Below are positions 48,545 to 60,870 of a stretch of 64,000 nucleotides of DNA, piece by piece; positions within the stretch are counted from its first letter, which is position 1; every line of letters begins with the position of its first letter. Made by a program: the position numbers and the translations under genes. The stretch comes from Cunninghamia lanceolata (lineage: Eukaryota > Streptophyta > Pinopsida > Cupressales > Cupressaceae), in NCBI GenBank assembly GCA_027924645.1, contig BSBN01000334.1, positions 3,162,001-3,226,000 of the forward strand, written 5' to 3'. Under the pieces are notes generated by a model, which made no database searches, was not told the DNA's origin, and saw only the letters and a list, made by a program, of their open reading frames with translations.

Positions 48545-49510
48545 TATACAAGAAGCAAGAGAGCTCAAGGTATTATTGATCCTGTATTTGAGTTGATGCA
48601 GCAAAATATCTTTGGTCTTTTGCCTCCACGACCTTGACTTCAGCGAACTAGAAGTTTTCCTCCTACTAATGCTAGGTCTCCAATACCAGGTGAAGCTTCT
48701 AGTTCTAGTACTAATAGAGTTTTGTCTATTCATATTCCATAGAGGTTTGTTATCCCACCCTTTAATCAGTGCACCATGGCAGCTCAAGGCCCTTGGGGTA
48801 ACACTTTTGGTCCTTTGAATTTAACTCCACCATTGCATGAACTACCTTGTAGTTCGAGGAAGAATTTTCCTAAGTTCTATGGTGATGGGAAAGTCCACCC
48901 AGATGAACACATTGCAGCTTTCTGCATAGCTTGCAGTGTATTAGGTGTGGAACATGAAGATGTAGCAGTAAGACTTTTTGTGGAAACACTGCAAGGTGCT
49001 GCTGCAGATTGGTTTTACCATCTTCAAGCTCAAACTATAACGAGTTGGAACACTCTCAAGACCAAGTTCGAAGCCAAGTTCAAACCTATGGAAGATGCAC
49101 ATGCCTTGTTAGCATAGATAACATAGATGAAGAAAGAGCCACATGAACCCATGCAAGATTTAATCGCTAAGTTCAATAAGCTGACAAACAGGATTCCTAC
49201 AACCACTCAGCCAACAATGGAGAATCTTAAGTGTTTCTTTATCAATACTCAACTTCCCGAGGTGAGCTTTCTGCTAAGGAGAGATGGCCCCGCAGATCTT
49301 CTCACAACTCAAATTTTGGCTATTGAAGTTGAAGATGATCTTATCCTTGTGGGTAAGATAAGAAGAGATTCCAACAGGAATAGAGGTCAATCCTCTACTG
49401 ATAATCCTTCCACAAACACTACAGATCCTATGGTGCAAAAGTTAGCAAATGAGTTGCTAGCTTTGAAAAGGCAAATGTCACAAGGTATGTCTACCCCTCC
49501 TTCTTATTAG
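48545..49510 (+). pseudogene. Gag of giant gypsy element
   Basis: Frame shared with the rest of pol. The N-part is Ser/Pro-rich with FELMQQNIFGLLPP (48590 on). ATG 48776 may be an internal start or simply a Met. The Gag core reads FPKFYGDGKVHPDEHIAAF, HEDVAVRLFVETLQGAAADW and FYHLQAQTITSWNTLKTKFE (48870-49080). It continues after TAG codons (49115-49117 and 49124-49126) as MQDLIAKFNKLTNRIP and ends near TAG 49508-49510. No clear zinc knuckle is readable in the following 700 bp, which is acidic linker with further TAG stops. Confidence 0.85.
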
Positions 49511-50212
49511 GATATACCAAGGAGAATGTTTCCTAACAATTCATATCAAGGCAATGCTGCCAGAATCAAGGGAAACAAAATCACCTTCCACCCACATAGG
49601 GGAATCTCGCCATTGAAGTGCCACCAGTCAACTCAGCAGTTGGCTATTATGAAGCAGAACATGACCATTCTTTCGAACCTGAGTTAGACTAGGAGAATGA
49701 TGCTAATCTTTTTATAGAAGGAGAAGAAGAATTAGCTGGTGACTCTACCATTGGCTTTCTGAATTACCAAGATGAAGGTAAAAAAGAAAGAGAAGTATAT
49801 GATGGAGCATATGTTGTTTTTACTAGATCCCAGAATTAGTCAAATCAACAAGCTGATAAAGGAAAGGCAAGAGAGGAACCTCAGTGAGTGATCTCAATTG
49901 CCAAACGGGGAACTTCATTGACTTTTCAGTCAAAGTACTCGATTGGCAATAAGCAAGTAAGTACATCTAACAATCCTGTATCTTCTACTTCTGTCCCTCA
50001 TACTAGTACTACCCCTAATAAAACCCAAAATGATGGATCTCCTTCCTCTATCCCTAGTTCATTTTAGCTATTTGATATAATAGATCATGCTAGGAAGACC
50101 AAAATCCAAGTGTCTGAGGTTGAGTATTTACAAGCTAATCTCGAACAGTTTTATAGGTTAGCTAAATACGTCAAAAACAAGACTATCCCTATAGGACAAG
50201 ACCTTCCAAAAG
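49511..50212 (+). pseudogene. Gag-protease linker of giant element
   Basis: The same frame continues with TAG/TGA stops through an acidic stretch (EGEEELAGDSTIGFLNYQDE), a Ser/Thr-rich stretch and SEVEYLQANLEQFYRLAKYV (50113-50172). No domain is recognised. Confidence 0.6.
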
Positions 50213-51376
50213 TTGCCCATGATTCCTCAAAGAACAAATCCTCCCAAAATAATCTCGTCACTACTCCCCTTGTTGCCCCAAGAAAAAATAGAACCTTTCT
50301 ATGTTTGTCTATTAGTAAATGGTCATAAGTTGAGCAATTGCATAATAGATTTTGGGGCCTCTGATAATTTCATGCCTGCCAAAGTGGCGGATGCCCTTGG
50401 CCTCACCTTAACTAAGACCTTTAGGAGATGTTTTTCCATGGAAAATAAGCAAGTACAATTGTCAGGCCAAAACAAAAATGCCCAATTTGCATTTGCATCC
50501 TTTCCAGACAAGAGGATTAAGATGACCATCCTAGTGGCTAATGTTCCAGCCTCTTATGGCATTCTACTCAGGCATAATTTTTGTAAACATGTGGGTAGAG
50601 AACTGAACATGGACCTATTCGAAACAAGGATACTTGTTAAAGGCATCATGCAAAAGTTGCTTCCTGAGAAAGAAGCAAAATATATTGTTACCCAAATGGC
50701 AAATCCCAAAGCCCAAATTTTGTTTGAGTCCTCAGGAATGGGTAATTATTTCTTGTCTATTGAAGATACTTCTAGTTCATTAGATGAGAGCTTTGACATT
50801 TCAGATGTGGAATCAAAGGATATTTCTTGTAAATCAGATGAAAGTTCAGATGAGAGCATAGTGATGCCAGAATCTTCTCTTTCTAATGATGAAGAATCCA
50901 CTAGTAATAGAAACATCAAAGTAAAAATTCAAATGATGTTTGGGTTTAAGAATTTGATGGTAGTTGTTCCTCTACTGGTTTTGGAGCCAGAATTGTTTTT
51001 GATTTCTCCACAAGGTGATATCTTCCCTTTCTCATACAAGCTACAATTTGACAATACCAATAACACCATTGAATATGAGTCATGGTTGCTTAGATTGGAG
51101 GCTGCTCATGCTAAAGGTGTTAAACATCTTCATGCTCAAGGAGATGCCAAATTAGTGGTTTGCCAAGTGAGAAATTTATATCAGACCAAAAATGAAAGGT
51201 TGAGGCATTGCCGTAACCAAGTTTGGGATTGCATTGAAGGTTTTGATGCTTTCAACATTTCTGTAGTACCAAGAGAGTTTAATGATCGTGCTAATTCATT
51301 AGTTGTCTCTGCCACCCTCATGGTTGCCCATAAGGATTTCAAAGGTAACAAGTACATAATTGAGTTGGTTTTCTGA
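50213..51376 (+). pseudogene. Aspartic protease plus extra (archaeal-type) RNase H domain
   Basis: 388 open codons. The protease active-site loop is CIIDFGASDNFMP (Asp codon 50348-50350; DFGAS where the family usually has DSGAS), with flap and C-part ending around GILLRHNFCKH. After an acidic Ser/Asp-rich linker comes an RNase H. Its first strand is readable only in the next frame (FDGSCSSTG, Asp 50956-50958), then LISPQGDIFPFSYKL, NTIEYESWLLRLEAAHAKGV (Glu), HLHAQGDAKLVVCQVRNLYQ (Asp) and VPREFNDRANSLVVSA (Asp). The D-E-D-D order fits the second RNase H known from Tat-clade gypsy elements. Here it precedes RT rather than following the RT-linked RNase H. A local frameshift near 50990 separates strand 1. 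Confidence 0.75.
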
Positions 51377-51639
51377 CCAAGTGTACCGAATAATGCCAAC
51401 CATTGGCATGTGTTCAATGGTGATAATCAAATCATAGCTATCTTGGAAAAGATGGATAGCTTTGATGAGCTCTATTTTGAAGGTAGTGAATCTCCACCAC
51501 GGGAATATGTTTCCAAAATAGATTCACAAACCAGTGAAGAGTTTCTTCAACTAAAAGGGAATAAGATTCCAAAAGGTTTGGTTTCCCTAGAAAAGCTATT
51601 TGATAAGCATGATAGATACATTAAACACTAGCAACAACT

Positions 51640-53070
51640 TGATTCAAGTTCATCTATGGAATTTGAACAACTAAATTTGAGTTCTGAGGCAGATCGCAAA
51701 ATGGTCAACATTGGGAAGTGTTGCACTGCTTATGAGAAATTCAATTTCACTACACTCCTTCGCCATTACATTGATGTTCTGGTGTATTCTTATGATGATC
51801 TGAAGTCCTTCAGGCCTAAGGAGATTTAGCATGAAATTCCTCTCAAGGTTGGGTCATCGCCTCACAAGCAGAAACAGAGGCAATATAATCCCAAAATATC
51901 AGGTACTATTCTTTCTGAGATTCAGAAAATTTTGAAAGCAAGAATAATCTTTTTGATTCATCATTCTACCTAGATTGCGAATATAGTTCCTGTAAGAAAG
52001 AAGAAGGGAGAAATCCATATCTACGTTGATTTTAGGAATCTCAACCAGTCTTCTCTAAAGGATAACTACCCCCTACCCATTATGGACCAAGTGTTGCAAA
52101 CTGTGACTGGTTTAGAAATGTTGTCTATGTTATATGGTTTTTTGGGATATAATCAAGTAGAGGTCAGCGAAGTAGATTAGTACAAGATAACTTTCACAAC
52201 ACCTTCGGGCACGTTTGCATATCGTAGGATGTCTTTTGGTTTGATCAATGCCAGTACTACTTTCCAGAGAGCAATGGACCTCGCTTTCAGAGATGAGATG
52301 GGGAAATTCATTGTGGTATATCTTGATTATTTGACTATTTTCTCCAAACAACGTCATGATCATGTGTATCATTTGCGACAGGTGTTGGAAAGATGTCGAT
52401 AAAATGGTATTTCTCTTAACCCTAAGAAATCAATTTTTGGGGTTACAGAAGGTAAACTTCTCGGTCATATTGTATCTTGAGAAGGCACTAAAATTGACTC
52501 AGAAAGAGTCAAGTCTATCCAAAGTCTTACTTTACCTACTAGTAAGACTGCAGTTCACTCTTTCTTCAGAAAGGTAAATTTTTTGCAGAGATTCATCCTA
52601 GAATTCGTGGAGAAAACCTGTCACATTGTCAACATGATGAAGGGTAAGACTACTTTATGTCAGAGTGCGGAAGGTAAAGAAGCATTTGAGGACATCAAGA
52701 GGGCCATAGCTCATGCTCTGGTTCTTGTTTGTCCTAATTATACCAAGGATTTCGTAGTATACAGTTATGCTTCTGAGCATACACTTTCAGCCATTCTTGT
52801 TCAGCAGAATGAAGAAGGTGTGGAATCTCCCATTTCATTTATGAGTTGTCCTCTGAAGGCTCATGAATTGAAATATTCAAATATGGAGAAACATGCTTAT
52901 GCCGTGGTCAAGGTAGTAAAGCATTTGCGGTTTGATATTTTGAATTCACATACTATTGTTTTGGTGCCTGACACAACAATGAAGTCGATTCTGATTCAAT
53001 AGGAGTTCAAAACCAAAAGAGGCAATTGGATTGCCAAGATTCAAGAGTTTGATCTTGATATCAAACCTAC
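51640..53070 (+). pseudogene. Reverse transcriptase and gypsy RNase H of giant element
   Basis: Mostly one frame with TAG/TAA/TGA stops. RT motifs: HEIPLKVGSSPHKQKQRQYN, KKGEIHIYVDFRNLNQSSLK, NYPLPIMDQVLQTVTG, TPSGTFAYRRMSFGLINAS and VVYLDYLTIFS. The catalytic YLDD is YLDY here (52319-52330), so the second catalytic Asp is lost. The connection and RNase H read FFRKVNFLQRFI, DFVVYSYASEHTLSAILVQQ (Tyr where the family has the first catalytic Asp), SCPLKAHELKYSNMEKHAYA and HTIVLVPD. GAT-to-TAT changes would explain both losses. The RNase H change may instead reflect loss of activity after gain of the second RNase H. Confidence 0.9.
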
Positions 53071-54450
53071 CAAGCTTGTGCATGGCAAAGGTTTGTGCCA
53101 GTTGATTGCCGATAATGTACCAAAAGAGACAGGAGATGAAGAAGAAGAAGTTGAGGATATGCCGACTGTTCTTTTTGTCACTACTACAGATGAGTGGTAT
53201 TCAAATATTGCTCATTTTCTTACCTATGGTAAGTGTCCTTCTCATCTATCCTATAAGGAAAAGAGAATGATCAAATTGAAAGATGCGAACTATGTCCTAT
53301 GGGACAATGGTTTGTATAAAAGAAGCCTTGATGGAGTTTTTCTCCGTTGTGTGGATAAAACACAACAAAATAGACTTCTAGAGTCTTTTTACAATTTAGC
53401 TTGTGGAGGACATTTTTCTGCACCTATGACAGCTCATGAGATTTTGTGGGCTAGGTACTATTGGCCCACACTATTTTAGGATGTGTACAATTGGGTACGT
53501 AGGTGTGAGTTGTGTCAACAGTTTGTTGGAAGCCATAAGTTGGCCACATTACCTCTCAAGCCAGTTGTGATTGAAGAACCTTTTCAACAATGGGGTATTG
53601 ACTTCAATGGTGCTATGAACCCACCATCAAGTACAGGACACAACTTTGTTCTAACTGCAACTGATTATTTTACCAAGTGGGTGGAGGCCATCCTAGTTAA
53701 GCATGCCACTTCTGAAGTGGTATGTAATTTTCTTAAGGAAAACATTATTTCCCGATTTGGAGTCCCAAACAAAGTTGTAGCAGATAATGCTACTTGTTTC
53801 TCTTCCAACGAAATTACTGGCTTTTGTTATGAACATGGGATCATTCTTTCTCACTCTTCAAAATATTATCTGCAAGGAAATGGTCAGGCAGAATCTAGTA
53901 ACAAAAATCTGGTTACTATTATCAGGAAACCGGTGGAAGATAATCAGAGAACTTGGCATAAAACGTTATTTGATGCTCTATGGGTAGACATGATTGCCCC
54001 CAAAAGGGCAATAGGTATGTCACCATTTCAGCTTCAGTATGGTCTGAATGCAGAGATACCTATTACTTTGGAGTTGTTGGCACTGAAGTTGGCAAAGGCA
54101 GTAGAAGATAGAACTTTTGAAAGTTCTATTGACAAAAGAATCATATACCTCAGTGAACTTGAAGAATAGCGAGCTATGGTAGTAGACCGTATTGTTGAAC
54201 ATCAAAGTAAGGTGAAGAAGCTCTTTGACAAGGAAGCAAGGGCTCATGGATTTCAAAGTGGAGATTAAGTCTTGTTATGGGACAAGAGGAGAGAACGAAA
54301 AGGAATGCATGGGAAGTTTGATTCCCTATGGAGAGGCCCATTCATCATTCATCAAATTTGTAGTGAAATAGCTTCTTGCTGGAGTATCTTGATGGAACAC
54401 CATTTTTGCTGCCTCACAGTGGACAACATCTGAAGCACTTCAATCCTTGA
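53071..54450 (+). pseudogene. Integrase of giant gypsy element
   Basis: The zinc-binding part reads YNLACGGHFSAPMTAHEILW, then CELCQQF. The core has WGIDFNGAM (Asp), TATDYFTKWVEAI, VVADNATCFSS (Asp), GNGQAESSNKNLVTIIRK (Glu) and TWHKTLFDALW. The downstream part has GMSPFQLQYGLNAEIPI, EHQSKVKKLFDKEARAHGF, KFDSLWRGPF and a terminal LPHSGQHLKHFNP in a shifted frame ending TGA 54448-54450. D,D,E residues are present. TAG codons (near 53477 and 54167) and late frameshifts break it. There is no chromodomain. The 187 bp before the 3' LTR have only a modest purine run (cgaaggaag, near 54610). Confidence 0.9.
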
Positions 54451-54892
54451 AGTATCAGATAAGTTCATTTGTACATTTGTATAGTTTTGTGTTTTTGTTT
54501 AGTCTTTTATGTCTTTTTCTTTTTGGTAGCTTGACTCTATAGCCCAATGGCATGGATGAAGGTACCTAGAGACTGGATTCTTCTCCCTTTGATCATTTCA
54601 AAGTTCAATCGAAGGAAGTTCCCCAATTAGAGCCAGCTGTTGCTCTCAAAATCTGCTACACTTGTTTTTGTAGACAACCCCTACAAAACTTGTCCATTTT
54701 GTAGTCTACACTCTAAGTTTGCTTATCGAGACAAGTCCTCTTGGCCTCATGCGAAGTCTCCTAACATCATTGATATGGTTTGCGACATTCCCTAGGATGA
54801 TTCCTCGAAAATCATGAAATTTGACTAGGTCATAAGCTTGTCAAAATATCAATTATTGACTAATTTAGGGGTGTTAGAAAAGTTTTTGTTTT

Positions 54893-56203
54893 CACATGCA
54901 ATAGCAGTCAAAATTACCACTATTACATGTGTTTTGTTGTTTTACATGTAATGTCATCTATTTTTTTCACTTTTACATATTTTATCTCATTTTTTCTATT
55001 AACATGCAACAGCAGTCCTTATCACTAACCATGCATGTTCCCTATTAAAGTTTAACATGTAAAGGCAGTCATTATTACCACTTATACATGTTGAACCTTC
55101 ATGTGTATGATCGGTAGTTTTTACTAACCAAGCATATCTTGGTGAAATCTTTGAACTACAGTGACATTAATGCCACTCGTGTTGACATTAATGATTCCAT
55201 TTTTAACCTTTTAAACATTTTTATTCATTTTGATTAGTTTGTTTTTCATTGTCAAAACCTTAAACAAGCTGGTGATACCTCCTTGAGATCATTCCTCTCA
55301 CAAAAATCATGGATTTTGGATTTCTCATGGATTTTACTTCATCAGCTCGCATTTAGGGTTTCATGTTTAAAGGTAAGTCCTTATTTCTTTTTCCTTGCTT
55401 CTTCTTTATTTTAGGGTTTTTGTTGTTTATAGTCGAATGAATGTTTTAAATTCTTCACTAATTATGAGGTTGCAAGAGTCTTTTTTAGCAAAAGCTTTGT
55501 TTTTGTTTGTTTAGGTTTTTGTTGGCTTAGGCAAATTTTGCCATTTTTAATAGAACCTGATTTAGTATTAAAACCCATGTCTTAGGTTTTTAAACTTGTT
55601 TGCATTGACTTCATCAGTGGTTTTTACAAACTAGTCTTCAGAGGTTTAAACTAAATGTTGTGGTAGTCATTTTTGTCACCTTCACACTCTACCCAATAGT
55701 TTCATGTGTATTATCAGTAAAAATGACCGTTGATACTACTTTTATATTGTCTTTTTACCTAATATATAGTGGCAGTCATTTTCACGACCTCTACATATGA
55801 AATCAAATCCCAATGTACATGCCTAAGTGGGTATTTTTGCCGCTATTGCATATATATTAATGTTCAACACAAGAGATGCTTAAGCAGTCATTTCGACCGA
55901 CTTCGCATCTGAATGTTTGAAGCTTTTCCCTCAACATGCATGAGTGGGTATTTCCACCAATTATACATGTGTGCAAACTTGTTTTTCTACCCTCATGTAA
56001 GGGCAGTCAAATTGATCGCCCCTACATCAAGAAAAACACTATCTTACCTCATACATGCAAAGGTGGCCCTTTTTGTGGACCTTGTATTTGAAAACATTAA
56101 AATCATGTTTTACCCCACATGTAGTGGCAGTTAAAATGACCGACCTTGCATGTTGAATGACTTACTCAATATGCATGAGTGGTCATTTTGACCGCCCATG
56201 CAC
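54893..56203. repeat. Array of palindromic modules in U3 (3' LTR)
   Basis: A collinear copy of the 42435-43743 array. Modules start cacatgcaatagcagtcaaa (54893) and end with tgcatgagtggtc...gaccgcccatgca (about 56172-56201, 13-bp arms, two mismatches). Many C/T and G/A differences from the 5' copy fall inside modules. Confidence 0.8.
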
Positions 56204-56378
56204 GTTTTCCTAAATTTTTCCTAACATTGGGAAAATTTATCTTTTAAGGCTTGTTAACCTGCTTTTGCCTTATACCTCGATTTGCACGCACTCAAGCCCT
56301 TCAACCCCTGCTTCCCTGTTCATGATCATCATATCACAATAATCCCAATTTATCTATTTTTCCCCTAATTATGAGATC

Positions 56379-59300
56379 ATGGATTTTTGTAGTTTTCAAC
56401 AAACATCTGTGGTAGATATCTTTTCTAGAATTCTATCCAAAACTGATGTCAGAGCTGTCTCCATCCAAACCAAAATCATGAAGTACAAATACCAAGGGGT
56501 CTTCCCTGTCACTTCAGTACAGTCGAATGTTGATGAAATCAGAGATACAAAAATAGGGCATGTAGATATGACAACATTTGTGGATAGAACTAAACAAAGA
56601 AATCCTTCCAGACACATACAAAAGATCATTGACAGCAACATTCACTTGGTTGCCTCTTTTCCAATGTCTGCCCATAACTCGAAGTTCATTCTTCAGGTGG
56701 CTAGCCATTACGACAAGGATACTAGGATTGTGATAGATTCCCAAGGGAATGTGATCATGAGGTTGGATGTAGAATTTCTTGATAAAATCTTCATGTGTCC
56801 ACCTATTGAAAACATTGGATAAATTGATTTTGCTCAAGGGCAAAGAGACTATGATACAGATGTGGAAGCTGCAAGAAGGTACATAAATAGTAAATGGTTG
56901 AAAATTCCTCGAAGCAATCTGACCACATGGCCGAAGGATCTCCCAAGGAGTGACTTTGTAGAGGAGGTTTGTGATTTGATCTCACTTTTGAGTCGCATTA
57001 GAGGACTCCCTTCTTCCTCCAAGTTTCAAGAATGGATGTACACATACATCAAGGTGATTCTCTGGGGCACACAAAAAATCTTTTGGGGAGAACAGATTAG
57101 TAATACTTTGCATGAGCAGTTGGTGAGTGTCAAGACAACATTCAAATTTTATATGACCTCATATCTTGTATATGCTGCCGCAACCATGAGAAATTTTTGT
57201 GGTCTTACTTAGGTTGGTGATAGGAGATTGGTTCCCATGTATGAGTATTATCCTCAAATCACTCTGAAGGGATCAATCCATCATTTCTGAAGGGTTAATG
57301 ATGCTATCTTTTAGTCTTTATGTGATTATGGGACAATGAACTTGTTTAGAAGAGGGTTTCAGATGAAGCTTGGGAAGTTGTAAATTCTTTTAGCTGCTTG
57401 TTCTTACAACTTTCTACTTTCACATATCTCAGAGTAGGGTATTATCCTGGTTACCCTTATATACTTCCATGATATCCCAGTGACTGAATTGTTCTCATGG
57501 AATTATGTAGGCAGCTGATTGGGGTACATAATAAACAAATGGACCTGAAAAAATTAGGGATAAATTTTCCCATAGAAATTGGAAGGTACTCAGTTCAGTC
57601 AGCTAACAAGGCAAAAACAATTGATTTTAAATTGTAGCTGGTCACCATGAAAACTTTCAAGAAAAGGGACCATTTTGACTTCAGGAGGGTACAAGATAAG
57701 ATCAAAAAAAAGTCAACTTTCCATATGCCTATGGTGGAAGATATTTGGGCTGATCTCAGGACACAAAATGAGATTAGGAAGTTAGACTATTGTAGACTTC
57801 ATTTAAGTCAGATAGAAGAACTGGAACTTGCAGATATTCCAGATGGAATGGAAGATGATGGGGATATTCTAGATCCCAAATATAACACTAAGAATGTTGA
57901 AGTGTCAGCTCTTCCAGAAGTAAAATGGTCAGTTAAAGAGGAGACTTCCATAAGGAAAAGATTTTAACTGATCTTGGCTAATACAAACATATGGTTAGAA
58001 AGCAAAGGGATCAGATTGAAAAAATTTATTATAGGGTCAGAGACTGAAACTCAGGAGCAAACAGGCAAGAAAGTAGAAAATAGGTCCAAGAATAAGAGTG
58101 ACACCCCTTTTTCCTCCAAAATACGTAAGCCAAAAATTAAGTTTGTATCCAAGGGAGGGAAGAAGAAAGAGGTTGCAGGAACCTCTAATGTCACTGAATC
58201 AAGTGTTGAAGATAGAAATGTTGAGCAAATGGAGGTTGAAGATGTTGAAACTGAAAAGCAAAATATTGAGAAATCTAAGGATGCCCAACAAATAGAAGTG
58301 TCTGATAAATATGATGAGGAAGATGAAATGGAACAAGGTAAGGATGAGAATGTAGAGTAGGAACAACTTGGTGGCCCACGTCAGTCTCCTAAGAAGGATC
58401 TTCCAAACAAATCACAAGTTTCTATACCCCTTCCTCATGCTCCTATTTTTGGTAGTTTTCTAGTAGTTTCAAGTGTTCCTATTTCACCTATTTTCATTGC
58501 TTCTTTTGATAATACCCCTACTTCTGTAAGAACCAGTTTTGGGACCATGTTTGATTCCTCCAGTTCTATCCCAAGTTTCTTCCCCATCTTTTGATATTGG
58601 TGAACAATCTATTTTAGAACATTTTCTGGATGGTTTAGAAAAAGTTGTTGACACAGGTGTAGTTTTTACCATCACCAGTCCTAATGTTACCATAACAGGT
58701 GTAAATATGCATCTGGTGAAACAAGTAGTGGATTCATCCATGACTATTAGTGCTTTTGTGCTTCCTCCATGGTTGTCTACATATACTCCCAAGAGAAAGA
58801 AGCAAGCTATTTCGCCAGATGAAATTCATATTGAGAAGTTGTTATCTGTTAAATCAAGGACTCTAAAGAAGAAGCCTAAGACCATTTCTTGGCTTATCAA
58901 TGAAAGGGGAATCAGATATGCAGAAATTGCCAAGCCCCCAAAGGATGCCACTATTGATAATTTTTAAATGAATGATTATGTCATCTCAAGGGTTGAGTTA
59001 GGTAAGTTAACTCATGAAGGCATAAAGGCAGATTTTCAAACTACTGCCAGGACCTTGCTCAAAAAATATGATGAAGTAAAAAAGGAGAAAGAACAATATA
59101 AAGCTAAAGTGGAACAACTTGCCACTGTTCTTCAAAAAATAGTAGTCTTATAAAATTGTGGAACCCAAGGCAGTAACAGTAGAAGATCCTCTGATCCAGA
59201 AGGTTGAAAAAGCTTAGGCTAGAGGAAGAGTGGTAGGGGATATTGTGGAACATTTTCTAGCCCAAGGATGAATTCTACTAAAGACCACCATAGAAAGAAA

Positions 59301-59910
59301 AGAAAAGATGGATAAAGCCAAAGCTGAGCTTGATAACATGGTTGACTTACTTTCCCAAGAGCTGCAGGATCAGGAAGAGAGCTTGGAGGAGTGGATAGAG
59401 ATAGAAAATATTAAGATAAAGAATCTGATTACCATTGGGGTCATCACCAATCGGAAATCATATCTTAAGACTAAGGAATCTCCTGTTCATCATATCCATA
59501 TAGTAAAAGGTTTACTTGATGACTTGTGCCAAGCTCAGGAAAATAGTGAAGACAACAATGTCAGGCTTCTACATAGGTTGGAAGAACTCACATGCACCCT
59601 CACAGGTGAAGATCATAAGTTCCTTTCAGCAGATGAAATGATAAGCTCCTTCGAAAAGATGGTTCAAAGGAAATTCGAAGATGAAGTGCCCTTAGTGCTT
59701 TCCATGGACAATCTCTATGATCAACATTCAACTTTTGAGAACTTGAAGGACAATCTTGACAAAGATGAGAAGGCAATAAAGTCAGTAAAAGATGCGGTTC
59801 TTTGGGCCCGCACTATCTCAAAAAATTCAGCTAAGCCAGATGCATGTGAAATGGTAGCTATATAGGCCATGTATCAGAATTTTCTAAAGAAGAATGATGG
59901 AGGAAGCTGA
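56379..59910 (+). pseudogene. Uncharacterised LTR-encoded ORF, 3' LTR copy
   Basis: The copy that would be at the 3' end of a full-length transcript. It opens MDFCSFQQTSVVDIFSRILS at 56379 and reads without the first frameshift of the other copy: KYKYQGVFPVTSVQSNVDEI, HVDMTTFVDRTKQRNPSRHI, then PRSNLTTWPKDLPRSDFVEE, EWMYTYIKVILWGTQKIFWG and KTTFKFYMTSYLVYAAATMR (to 57212). Later parts need frame changes near 57300, 58375-58540 and 59155. Stops are TAA at 56820-56822, TAG at 57210-57212 and others. The C-terminal helical part (LVDLLSQELQDQEESLEEW-like) ends at TGA 59908-59910. Between the copies the ancestral ORF is almost fully covered. Its function is unknown. Confidence 0.8.
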
Positions 59911-60103
59911 AGTTCATTTTTTATACCCTAGTTTATTTTATTCCTGTATATGTAATTTGAATTTTGTTGTGGACATATTCATGTGTAATTTTATAAAATG
60001 TAATTAGATGTGAGGCAAAGGAAGTCCTAAGTCAAATAGGACTCTTTTGTTTGAATAAGTCAAAGTAGTTGTAAATTTCCTATTTTTGCTCCAGGCTCCT
60101 CCC

Positions 60104-60111
60104 TATAAATA
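60104..60111 (+). promoter_or_regulatory. TATA box of giant element, 3' LTR
   Basis: tataaata in ctccctataaataaagatgg, equivalent to 47645. It could drive read-out transcription into the right flank. Confidence 0.65.
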
Positions 60112-60870
60112 AAGATGGCCTCTATTGTAAATATTATCTTTTATCTATTGCAAAGAAACTCTACCAAATTGGAAAACATTTCAAGACTTTGAGCTTTTTA
60201 TGTTTATCATATTTTTCAAAGTGAATATCAATATAAGCAGGCAATTTGAGTATCAAACTTTGAGTTGAACCATATTGATTTATGATATCATTGTTCTTAT
60301 GTCATTGGTGTTATATTATATTGAATCATTGTTGGAATCGTGGAGTTTGTTGAAATTTGAGAGGAGTGTTCTTGTTTTGGTTGAATAGACTTTGTGCTAT
60401 TTTTCTCATTGTAGGAGTTTGTGTTTATTTGTGGGAACATAATTGTTTAGAGACTTTGTGCTATAAACTGTTGTGTTCAAATAATTTATATCATATTGGG
60501 TGAAAGTGGAGACTTTGGGCTGCATTTGAATTCAATTAAGTTTGTTTGTGAGAAATAAGCCGAATGATAGAAGACTTTGTGTTTCTATGGTTTGTCTTGA
60601 TTCAAGAATTATCAAATATCATTTATTTTGAAGTTGTTATTTTGTAAGAGAGAAACATCTATTCTAAAAAAAGAGAATAGGATGCAATCGAAACACCCCA
60701 AGAATAGTTTTAGTTTATTTAAATATTAAAAAGTGTTTGTTAGAAAGAGCTCACTATCTAGAGGGAACCTCCCCTTGCTGAGAGGAGAGACTCATTCTCA
60801 TCATAGCTGTGGCGATATAACCATTTTGTCATTAGTTAGCTAAATGACAAAATATTCACCCAACAGGATG

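Larger units (their letters stand above)
42179..60865 (+). mobile_element. 18.7-kb Ty3/gypsy element with 6.2-kb ORF-bearing LTRs
   Basis: Two LTRs of 6,228 bp each (42179-48406 and 54638-60865) enclose a 6.2-kb gag-pol interior. LTR ends are TGTTG and CAACA. The target duplication GGATG is perfect at 42174-42178 and 60866-60870. In a 330-bp stretch compared by eye (U3 end to R) the LTRs differ at roughly 5-6% of positions, so the insertion is older than the copia at 5136. Gag, protease, an extra RNase H, RT, RNase H and integrase are recognisable, in Athila/Tat-like order. Each LTR carries a long ORF in U3 and a palindrome array. Both gag-pol and the LTR ORFs are now broken. Confidence 0.95.
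54638..60865 (+). repeat. 3' LTR (6,228 bp) of giant element
   Basis: Same length and layout as 42179-48406. It starts TGTTGCTCTC directly after pol 3' sequence and ends caaca, followed by duplicated GGATG. TATA is at 60104. Confidence 0.95.

Noticed and set aside
50110..50328. Open frame with a different register near the protease
   Set aside because: Its first part duplicates the linker read in the pol register and its end is out of frame with the protease. It reflects a local frameshift, not a separate gene.
42179..60865. The two 6.2-kb repeats as a segmental or tandem duplication
   Set aside because: TG...CA ends, primer site directly after the first copy, pol between, and a 5-bp duplication outside both copies identify them as LTRs.
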